From assembly GCA_002504495.1 (NCBI GenBank), contig DATC01000114.1, forward strand, positions 1-5,852: 5,852 nucleotides of DNA. Direction: 5' to 3'. The translations under genes and the position numbers were made by a program. The notes under the pieces were generated by a model. That model ran no database searches, was not told where the DNA came from, and was given only the letters and a program-made list of their open reading frames with translations. This document shows positions 1 through 5,852 of the stretch, piece by piece; position 1 is the first letter of the stretch; each line of letters starts with the position of its first letter. Source of the DNA: Methanomassiliicoccaceae archaeon UBA537 (lineage in GTDB: Archaea > Thermoplasmatota > Thermoplasmata > Methanomassiliicoccales > Methanomethylophilaceae).

Positions 1-480
1 GTAGAGGGAGCCCTCCACGACGTGCCTGTTCCCTTCGTCGTCCACGTACCACACGCGGAGCTTCGAGACGTTCTCGCCTTCTGCGGGCGTGTACCCGAAG
101 CTCACGGACGCCTTTCCGCCGAGTTCGTGGATCCTCTTGTCTCCGACGACCGCGTCGAGGACGATGAAGAACCTGTCCCCTACAGCGCCCTTCTGGGCGT
201 CGAGGAGGTCCTTCTCCTGTCCTTCGCTCATGGAGAGGTCGATGGCCCCCTCCTGTCCGGAGAGGCTCCGGCAGGCGTCCCCGTCCAGATGGACGGAGTC
301 CTTCTCGGATGCGGTGAACCTGAGCCCCGCCCCATGGTCGGCGATGGCCCCGAGCGCTCCGGGCTCGACGGAGACGGACGCTCCGGAGACCTCGAAGGTC
401 TTCTCCACGTCCTTCTCATCGATCCCCGCTCTGGAGATCGCATCGGCGGAGCGCTCGACGGCGGCCTTCGCCGCGTCGGC
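1..480 (-). other. C-terminal-side globular domain, incomplete, residues 1791-1950
   Basis: After the stalk the sequence becomes globular. A probable amphipathic helix (about 1791-1809, Ala-rich) is followed by strands with V-S-V-E-P-G-A-L (1826-1833). Later come R-F-F-I-V-L-D-A-V-V-G (1893-1903), a G-G-K-A-S-V-S-F-G-Y strand (1911-1920), and the motif L-R-V-W-Y-V-D-D-E-G-N (1931-1941). The segment 'elGG..sVsf.Yt.a.Ge....l.vWYvddeGn' is, in my recollection, common near the C-terminus of large LRR surface proteins of gut archaea and bacteria, where it precedes the end of the protein or an anchor. I cannot name a Pfam family. The domain is cut by the window edge. Confidence 0.6.
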
Positions 481-3400
481 TCCGACCTTTCCTTCGGTGG
501 GGGCGATCACGGTGGTCGACTCGGCCTTCTCGACCTTTCCGTCGACGATCGTCGCCTCGACCTTGGTCTCGGCGGAACCGTCGGCGGCCTTGGAGACGAC
601 GTTCTTGGACTCCGTGGTCTTCCCGTCCGTCTTCTTCTCGAAGGACTCGGTGGTGACGGTGCCTCCGGCGCCGGTCTCCACCGTCCTCTCCTCCCTGGTC
701 TCGTTCAGGACCTTTCCGGAGGAGTCCTTCTCGACCACGTTCTCGGTATTGGTCTTCACGACGGTTCCGTCGGGCCTCTTCTCCTCCGTGTCGGAGGTCT
801 CGGTCTCCGAAAGGAGGTTGCCGTCCTTATCGGTGACTGTCTCGTTGCCGGTCTTCTCTACGACCTCGGTGCCGTCGTCCTTCTTGATGTTCTCGGTCTT
901 CTCGACGTTGGAGGTCTTGGAACCGTCTGGCCTCTCCTCGGTCTTGGTCTCGGTCTTCGAAAGGAGGTTGCCGTCCTTGTCGGTGACGACCTTGATCTCG
1001 GTCTTGACAAGAGTACCGTCTGGCATCTCCGTTGAATCCTTCACCGTCTTCACGGTGTTGCCGTCCTTGTCGGTGTCGATGGTGATCTCCTCGCCTCCGC
1101 CGGGAACGTCCGAACCGTCCTCGTTCGTGGTCTTCCAGATGATCTGGAAGTCTCCACCGTCGGTGTAGTATCCCAGAGTATACTGGTTGTAGTTCCAGTC
1201 CTTGTACTGGGCCCAATAGGTCCAGAGACTCATGTCCTCCGGTCCCTGGTACTGCTTCAGCCCGAACATGGAGTTGATCCATCCCTTCAGGTCCTCGGAA
1301 CCGGAGGTTCCGAAATAGGCGTCGATCTCTATGCCGTTGGTCTTGCACGCCTTCTCCAGAGCCTCCGCGGCATTGTACGCCATGGCGGATATCTCTATCC
1401 CCGCTCTCAAGTCGGCCTCCGTATACGGATGGCAATTCGCCTTGTCGAAGTCCTTGGTGATCTTGATGAAGAATCTGTACTCGCTCAACTTGGCGGGCGG
1501 ATCCATCACCATGACCCTGCACGTGACCACATCGTAGGAGCCTCCGCTGCGAACGGTCGCGCTTATCGTCGCCTCTCCGGCCTTCAGACCCTCGATTATC
1601 ACGGATCTTCCATCGGCGGCGCCGACGATCCTGACGATGCTGGAATCGCTCGAAGACCACATGATGGTCACAGGCCAGTCGCAGACGATGTCGACGGTTA
1701 TGGTCGCAGTGCGGTTGGACTCCCCGCTGCTGTAGAGCTGCTTGGAATCCTCGGATATCGTGACCTCCAGGTCGTGCTCCTCTCCGGACGATCCGGCCTC
1801 CATGGAGATCCTGAACGTGCGGTAGACGTCGTTCCTCTCGGCGGACAGAAGACCGGCGTTGGTCCACTTGCCCTCGTACAGGTACTCGATGTTCCATACG
1901 CCGTTCACGCCGTCCAGGGACACGATCATGCCGGTGCTGGTGATCTCGAACGGGATGCCAGCTCCCTTCAGGCCGCTCTTGAGAGCGTCCAGCGCGGTGA
2001 ATCCGACTCCGTCGATGTTCTCGGTCCTTCCGTCCAGCTTCAGCTCGAAGTGGTACGGGTTGTTGGCAGGAGTTCCGTAGCAGTAGACCGTTCCGGAATC
2101 GGTGTACCATACGAGGTTCCCATCCTTCGTGGCCCTGATCGCCTGCGATCCGTAAGCGCTTCCGGCGGGGGACGTCTTGTAGTACTTCCCGGCCTCCTTC
2201 TTGTTCTGGTTGTCCTCGAATATGTACACGGCCTGCTGCGACGGATCGTACGCCAGCATGTAGATGTAGACCGTGTAGCCGTTCTCCTCGGTGGCGTAGG
2301 CCGTCGTCAGGACGATGGATCCATGAGAGGACACGGCGTCCTCCTTGTAGATCTGGTAACCAGCATTCCCCTTGGTCTCATCGATGTACGTGATTCCATC
2401 GGATATTGCATCGCAGATCTTGTTCGCATCCATCACGTGTCCGGACGCGTAACCCCTTCCGTTGTAGACGACGAAGGCGGACAGGGCCTGACTGCTGGTA
2501 TCCAGACGAAGTGTCTTGCACTGATCGGACAACGTTCCGTCCGAGCCGACTTCGATTCCAATGATGCTGGCGGGACGCGCAGCATCCTCGGTGTCGAGCA
2601 GACCCTTGCTATATGTGGTCAGGAACAGGTAGTCCTTCCCCTTGTACGCGTAATGGGTGAGCCATCCGTCATCCAGGAGCCTTCCGGATTCTCCCTTGAT
2701 CTCCATGGTCGTTGCCTTGCCCGTGGAGAGGTTGATCTCGGTGAGTCCGCGGTACTCGCTGGAGGTGCGGGCCGAAACGATGTACATGTGGTCCCCGACG
2801 AAAACCGGAGCCGACGTCGTGCCGTACAGGCCGAACCATGTGACCTCGACGCCTTCTCCCCAGGCACCCCTCGTATCCAGAGTCCCGGTCGCGGCGTCGA
2901 ATCTGAAGACCTTTCCGCCGGAGAGCCCATAGAACATGCCGTCGTCATCGTTGTAGAACACCGCTACGAACTTCTTCGGAGTGTCGTAGCGGTAGTTGAG
3001 ATCCTCGTCGTATACCCTGTCGGTGGCGTAGTCCACAACCATGCCCCCTCCGATCCCCAGGTAGAGGTAGTAGGCGACTATGGTCCTCGACTGCACCTTA
3101 ACAAGCTCCTCGCCGGTCGACGCGTCATACTTGTACAGCGTATCGCTGGCCCTGATGTACACCGCGTCGTCCATGACAGCAGGTACGCTCGGGAATCCGC
3201 TCCAGACCCCCATGCTGGTGTCCACGGCATAATGCCTGCTCCATAGGAGCCTGACATCCTGCCCGTACTCGGGGGTCTTCACGTCTATGATGTTCGTCAG
3301 GGAGTTGGACTGCGAGGTGTAGCGAAGAACAGGGGAGACGACCGAATCCTCGGTTATGGCGAACGAGTTCCCGGATCCCTCGATCATGACTCCGTTCACC

Positions 3401-5852
3401 TCCCAGAACAGGAGCTCCCAGCCGTTCCCGAGCTCGCACTCCAGATCGATGACGGTGCCCTTGGGGACAAGCGTCCCGGAAGAGATCGACTTGCCTGCCT
3501 CGTGGATCGTTGCGATTATGCGACCGCTCTCCGACTCGAGCTCCAGCAGAGCGTTGTCGCCGTTGCTCTTCCATTTCGCGTACAGGGTGATGTCCTCTGT
3601 TATGCGAGATGTCGGAACGAAGGCGTCGACGCATCCGCTGTCCGTGAACCAACCATCGAACGAGTAGCCGGCCCTTCTGGGTGCACCGGGCATCCTGTCC
3701 TCGATGGTCCCTCCGCCCATCACCGTCAGCGAACCGACGTCGCTTCCTCCGGCGGTGTCGAAGTCCACGGTGAAGGTCTCGGAGGACTCGTGCGCCCTTA
3801 TCTCCACATCGAAGGCCGAGGCGGAGGCGTCGATGGCACGTGTATAGGCTCCGTCGCCGCCGTTCTCGGCGAGAACGCCGTTGACGAGGACGTCGATGTT
3901 CCAGGACGTGGCCGAGTATCCGTTCAGATCCAGCACGATGCGGAGCCTGCCATCTTCTAAGACGATGCTCTTGACGACTAGGTCGAGTTCATCCTCCAGA
4001 TAGACCGGCTTTCCGTCGACCATCATGGAAGAGGTCTTCACAGTCCAATCATCGTGATCGAGGACGTAGGTCCCTGCATACACGCCACGAGATGGCGTGA
4101 ACGATGGATCCGGAAACTGGATGTATACGGGCGCTCCGTCGATGACGATGCGATCGAACTGAACATCCTTGCTGCTGGTGCACAGTGCCTCGGCCATGAG
4201 CCGATTGTTCGTGTTGCTTCCGAAATCGACATTCTCGCATTCGAGGACCAGCATGTCGATGGGATTGGACATGTATCCCGGCTTCAGATCGTCGGAGGAT
4301 ATCGCAAACGTTCCGACATGGCAGGTGTTGTTGAACAGGGACTTGATCTCGACCGAAGGAGCCTTCAGCACAACGCGCTCGACCTCGTTCAAGGAGACGA
4401 ACTGAACCGCGGATGAGATGCCGCTCTGCGACTCCCAGACGAGGCTGCGAAGGCTCGTCACATCCCTGAACGGATTCATCCTCTGATCTCCGGTTCCGAT
4501 CGTTTCGGTCTTGACCACGCCGGAAGGTATGACCAGATCCCCTATGGCCGCCGGGACGTACACTATCTTCGTTCCCGTGCTGTCCATGAGGATACCGTTG
4601 ACAGATGCGAACGCCTTGTTCCCTGCTTCGACGGTGATGGATTCCAGCGATGCCGCGGTTCCAAAAGCCGAATACCAACGAGGCGGGTTGTTGAGGAACA
4701 GCTTCTCGAAGGAATCGATATCCGAAGGGATGACGAGGGTCGAAAGACTCGAAGGAACGAATATCAGCTCGGATCCGTGGCAGAGCGCCCCGTTCCTCAT
4801 CGTGTAATCCTTGCTGTCCGATACGATCGTGGTCAGGGCGCCGCATCCATGGAAGCACTGCCCTCCTATCGATGACAAGCTCTTCGGAAGATACATAGCA
4901 CGAACGGATGTAGTGCTGAGCGCGAACTCCCCTAACGATTCCAAGTTAGAGGAGTTCGAGACCGTGAACATTCCCAGAACACTACAGTTCGAGAACGCTT
5001 CATCGCCGATCTCGCGGACGGCGTCCGGAAGACGGAACTCGAGCAGACCCGTGTACTTGAACGCGCGATCCCCAATCTTCTCCAGCCTGCTCCCATCCGC
5101 GATAGTCACCGTCGAGAGCTTCTCGCAACTCAGGTCCTTCTTGATGTTTCCAAAGGCCTCGGCGCCTATCGAAATCACGTTCGACGAGAGATGGACCTCC
5201 ATAAGATTGGGACATTTGTAGAAGCAATTGTCGGGAATCTTCAAAGACGCCTCGCCGTTCTCGAAGTACACGGAAGCTAGTTTGGAGTGGTCCTTGAAAA
5301 TGTCCGACGGGATGCTCGTGACGGTTCCGGGAACGGTCACCGCCTCTGCCTTCGCAGGAACGATTAGCAATTCTCCATTGCATAACAGGACTCCGTTCTT
5401 GAACACGAACCCCGACGTTCCGACGATATCGAAGGATTCGAGAGAGGTGCATGAAGCGAATGCATTAAGACCCATGCTCTCCAAAGTGGAAGGGATGGTG
5501 ACCTTGACCAGATCCTTGCATCCATAGAATGCTTGATCGTTCACGGAGACCGTCCCTTCCGGAATTCTGAACTCCGTGAAAGAGCAGTTCATGAATGCGG
5601 CCGAACCCAGCTCTATTCTGCATCCGTTCTTGAAAATGAGCGAATCGGAGGTCAGCTTGGTACAGCCGGAGAATGCCACTTCCAAACGGATGTTCGAACA
5701 TTCGAAGACCACCTCATTAAGGGATGTACAGTTCTGGAAGGTGTTCCTCAACTTGGTCACCGATTCGGGTATCGTGATCTTCTCAAGGGAGTTGCATCTA
5801 GAGAAGATGGAACCCAATTCGGCGATTTTGAATCCTTCTGCAAATACGACTC
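1..5852 (-). CDS. Giant multi-domain surface (adhesin-like) protein, internal fragment open at both ends
   Basis: One reading frame stays open from 5850 down to 1. I read every in-frame triplet and found no complement of TAA, TAG or TGA, giving 1950 codons with neither start nor stop. The two bases 5851-5852 belong to a cut codon. The translation reads as sensible protein throughout, with successive extracellular-type modules: LRR_5 repeats, InlB B-type repeats, a PQQ-like propeller, DUF4430-like and Big_2-like domains, and a Thr/Lys/Glu stalk. By analogy with such proteins it should be exported and displayed on the cell surface for binding to cells, polymers or ligands. That role is inferred from domain content; no catalytic motif is visible. 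The signal peptide would lie upstream of 5852 and any anchor downstream of position 1. Internal Met codons are not taken as starts because repeat sequence continues to the window edge. The full protein must exceed 1950 residues. The exact substrate is unknown. Confidence 0.95.
481..1092 (-). repeat. Thr/Lys/Glu-rich stalk of short Asp-Gly-turn repeats, residues 1587-1790
   Basis: About 200 residues of low-complexity sequence made of short beta-type segments dominated by T, K, E, V and S, separated by Gly-containing turns, mostly D-G. The turn Gly residues fall at 1597, 1612, 1627, 1643, 1660, 1677, 1695, 1712, 1729, 1743, 1758, 1771 and 1786, giving steps of 13-18 residues. Typical turns are D-K-D-G-N and R-P-D-G-T. 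There is almost no hydrophobic residue other than Val, and no Cys or Trp. The segment most resembles an extended stalk that projects the exposed domains from the envelope, as in other large surface proteins. That role is inferred from composition and periodicity. The N-terminal half of the stalk is the most regular. Confidence 0.8.
796..987 (-). repeat. 42-base direct repeat inside the stalk, two copies 150 bases apart
   Basis: The copies lie at 796-837 and 946-987 and differ at two positions. One difference is synonymous (GAT versus GAC for Asp) and the other changes Glu to Lys. Both encode V-T-D-K-D-G-N-L-L-S followed by E or K and T-E-T, with the same unusual codon choice CTC CTT TCG. A shorter exact match of 18 bases to the 946-987 copy lies at 1057-1074. 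The spacing equals 50 codons, about three stalk repeats. This indicates a recent duplication within the stalk. Confidence 0.85.
1126..1491 (-). other. DUF4430-like domain, second copy, residues 1454-1575
   Basis: The domain starts with a strand Y1458-I1464, continues with a helix in the order Y-N-A-A-E-A-L-E-K-A-C (1492-1502), a strand G1506-D1510, and then G-W-I-N-S-M-F-G (1523-1530). It ends with a very aromatic hairpin: W1543, Y1545, W1546, Y1549, W1552, Y1554, Y1557, Y1561, Y1562, then G-D-F-Q-I-I-W at 1566-1572. The 'A-x-A-L' helix, 'GWI..I.G' turn and 'W.YW..Y' hairpin are the usual DUF4430 layout. It is longer than the first copy. A short Gly-rich linker (P1583-G1586 and neighbours) then leads into the stalk. 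Confidence 0.65.
1507..1776 (-). other. Bacterial Ig-like domain (Big_2 type), residues 1359-1448
   Basis: The stretch opens with a strand E1362-I1365, has a central W-S-S-S-D-S-S-I motif at 1397-1404, and ends with the characteristic G-L-K-A-G-E-A-T-I-S at 1421-1430 followed by a last strand V1441-V1448. This combination is the signature of Big_2-type Ig folds, common in intimin/invasin-type and other surface proteins, where they serve as rigid spacers or adhesion modules. The length of about 90 residues is normal. It sits between two DUF4430-like domains. Confidence 0.85.
1801..2064 (-). other. DUF4430-like domain, first copy, residues 1263-1350
   Basis: The core is F-T-A-L-D-A-L (1284-1290) starting a helix, a strand around F1301-I1303, then a turn with G-V-N-G-V-W (1314-1319), and a strand with Y1323, Y1325 and W1329 in which an aromatic repeat precedes N-A-G. 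A 'T-A-L-D-A-L' helix followed by a 'W.....Y..G' hairpin is the pattern of DUF4430, a small domain related, to my knowledge, to the C-terminal domain of transcobalamin and intrinsic factor, and found in secreted bacterial and archaeal proteins. It directly follows the propeller and precedes an Ig-like domain. The function is unknown; ligand binding is possible but not shown here. Confidence 0.65.
2065..3300 (-). other. PQQ-like beta-propeller region, residues 851-1262
   Basis: About 410 residues of repeated blades in which a strand of the form 'display or access a value' precedes a strand ending in a Y-D-x-x-T-G type turn. Examples are AVYIRASDTLYKYDASTGEE at 896-915, MFYGLSGGKVFRFDAATGT at 972-990, HMYIVSA at 1021-1027 with INLSTGKA at 1039-1046, DYLFLTT at 1073-1079 with IIGIEV at 1096-1101, IVLTTAY at 1179-1185 with YMLAYDPSQQ at 1197-1206, and LVWYTDSGTVYCYG at 1246-1259. 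About six blades can be counted, and the length suits a six- to eight-bladed propeller. Such non-enzymatic propellers in surface proteins usually act as binding or scaffolding platforms. No PQQ-dehydrogenase active-site or haem motif is visible, so cofactor binding is not implied. Confidence 0.75.
3316..3549 (-). other. Divergent InlB-like repeat domain, residues 768-845
   Basis: Directly after the canonical InlB repeat comes a module with the layout of the divergent InlB family (Flg_new_2 type): a first strand around I778-I782, a G-T-V-I-D-L strand at 798-803, a W-E-L-L-F-W-E-V-N-G segment at 811-820 in place of the GW..W signature, and a closing strand I832-Y844 containing T-E-D-S-V-V. The two Trp residues, the following N-G turn and the final D-x-V-V strand are what suggest the family. 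The match is by pattern only and weaker than for the preceding repeat. Its likely role is as a structural or adhesive module. Confidence 0.6.
3571..3780 (-). other. InlB B-repeat / Listeria-Bacteroides repeat domain (Flg_new type), residues 691-760
   Basis: The segment shows the standard order of this roughly 70-residue fold: a first strand with VDFDTAGGS (695-703), a central RAGYSFDGWFTD motif (726-737), and the closing ITLYAKW (754-760). These are the diagnostic signatures of the InlB B-repeat family, which occurs in secreted and cell-wall proteins of bacteria and archaea, often in tandem and often next to LRRs. It is a compact beta-grasp-like module thought to act in adhesion or as a spacer. 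Only one canonical copy is present here. The length matches the family. Confidence 0.92.
3781..4500 (-). other. Unassigned region between LRR array and InlB repeat, residues 451-690
   Basis: About 240 residues that I cannot place in a family. The first half (about 451-575) still alternates short hydrophobic strands and polar turns and contains a few LRR-like phrases, such as the residues around L494-L505 and the strand L534-C538. It may be a decayed LRR tail or cap. The second half (about 576-690) is rich in Val, Asp and aromatic residues and alternates like a beta-sandwich: a strand around Y596-L597, another around L618-V621, then R635-L640, W650-V656 and F680-I684. It could be an Ig-like or carbohydrate-binding-like fold, but no diagnostic motif is visible. 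It runs directly into the InlB repeat with no linker. The boundaries are set by the neighbouring recognisable modules. Confidence 0.5.
4501..5850 (-). repeat. BspA/Treponema-type leucine-rich repeat region (LRR_5), residues 1-450
   Basis: Repeats of roughly 22-24 residues follow the BspA pattern of AF..C..L..V.IP..V..I. Clear turns are F16..C19..L22 with I27-P28, F38..C41..L44, F60..C63..L66, F108..C111..L114 with I119-P120, F131..C134..L137, F210..C213..L216, F264, F286..C289 and F333..C336..L339. Three variant units break the series with an N-G-x-L segment followed by a strand ending in VP: about residues 148-183, 349-376 and 414-446. These are typical of BspA-like proteins. The LRR array forms a solenoid that usually mediates protein or host binding on the cell surface. 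The array probably began upstream, since residue 1 is already inside a repeat. After about residue 340 the repeats become less regular, so the C-terminal limit is approximate. The family is recognised by pattern; the ligand is unknown. Confidence 0.9.

Noticed and set aside
22..1035. Long plus-strand open frame of 337 codons
   Set aside because: It is the exact antisense of the real codon frame. It stays open only because TTA, CTA and TCA are almost absent from this part of the minus-strand gene. Its translation is low-complexity Gly/Leu/Asp/Val with no domain pattern.
796..1074. Spaced direct repeats that could suggest a CRISPR array or a regulatory repeat
   Set aside because: The repeats lie in frame inside coding sequence, have spacing of whole codons, encode the same stalk motif, and the intervening sequence is itself coding repeat sequence.
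89..1168. Plus-strand open frame of 359 codons, Ser/Thr/Pro/Val rich
   Set aside because: Its repetitive Ser/Val/Phe composition is the antisense image of the stalk repeats in another frame. No signal sequence or domain is visible, and it lies fully inside the real gene.
895..1262. Enzymatic PQQ-dependent dehydrogenase
   Set aside because: These are residue numbers of the propeller. Only the propeller blade pattern is seen; there is no adjacent Cys pair, metal-binding site or haem motif, and the context is a surface protein.
827..2110. Minus-strand open frame of 427 codons overlapping the gene in another frame
   Set aside because: The translation is extremely rich in Arg, Gly and Asp with no structural pattern, as expected for a shifted reading of GC-rich codons. 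The domains lie in the other frame.
1429..3246. Long plus-strand open frame of 605 codons
   Set aside because: It is also in the codon-mirrored frame, and it ends at 3244-3246 where the minus gene uses CTA for Leu. The product has no recognisable motif, while the opposite strand encodes a clear propeller, DUF4430-like and Ig-like series.
4049..4858. Minus-strand open frame of 269 codons, and similar ones at 3125-3652 and 5000-5452, as possible frameshifted continuations
   Set aside because: The main frame is uninterrupted through all these regions and carries the recognisable LRR and InlB patterns, so no frameshift is needed. The alternatives are Arg/His-rich shadows.

Overview
The window holds a single thing: an internal piece of one very large protein-coding gene on the minus strand. 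Reading from position 5850 down to 1 gives 1950 consecutive sense codons with no in-frame stop. Neither the start codon (beyond 5852) nor the stop codon (before 1) is present. I found no second gene, RNA gene, promoter, terminator, insertion sequence or CRISPR array. Residue numbers below count from the first full codon, so residue 1 is 5850-5848 and residue 1950 is 3-1.

The encoded protein looks like a secreted, multi-domain surface protein of the adhesin type. In order from the N-terminal side it carries: BspA/Treponema-type leucine-rich repeats (residues 1 to about 450); a stretch with no recognisable family (about 451-690); an InlB B-type repeat (691-760); a second, divergent InlB-like module (about 768-845); a PQQ-like beta-propeller (about 851-1262); a DUF4430-like domain (about 1263-1350); a Big_2-type Ig-like domain (about 1359-1448); a second DUF4430-like domain (about 1454-1575); a Thr/Lys/Glu-rich stalk of short Asp-Gly-turn repeats (about 1587-1790); and a C-terminal-side domain that runs off the window (1791-1950). 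No signal peptide or membrane anchor is visible, because both termini lie outside.

The likely source is a host- or gut-associated anaerobe. The module set, heavy use of AGG for Arg and near-exclusive AAG for Lys, and moderately GC-rich composition would fit a methanogenic archaeon of the Methanomassiliicoccales (Methanomethylophilaceae), which carry many giant LRR/InlB surface proteins. Gut Firmicutes or Actinobacteria with similar surface proteins cannot be excluded. This assignment is an inference.

The presumed division of labour is that the LRR, InlB and propeller part forms the exposed binding region, the DUF4430 and Ig-like domains form the middle, and the charged stalk and terminal domain hold it away from the cell envelope. 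The features most worth a second look are the embedded propeller, the paired DUF4430-like domains around an Ig fold, the periodic stalk with a recent internal duplication, the unassigned stretch, and a change in codon use and GC along the gene.
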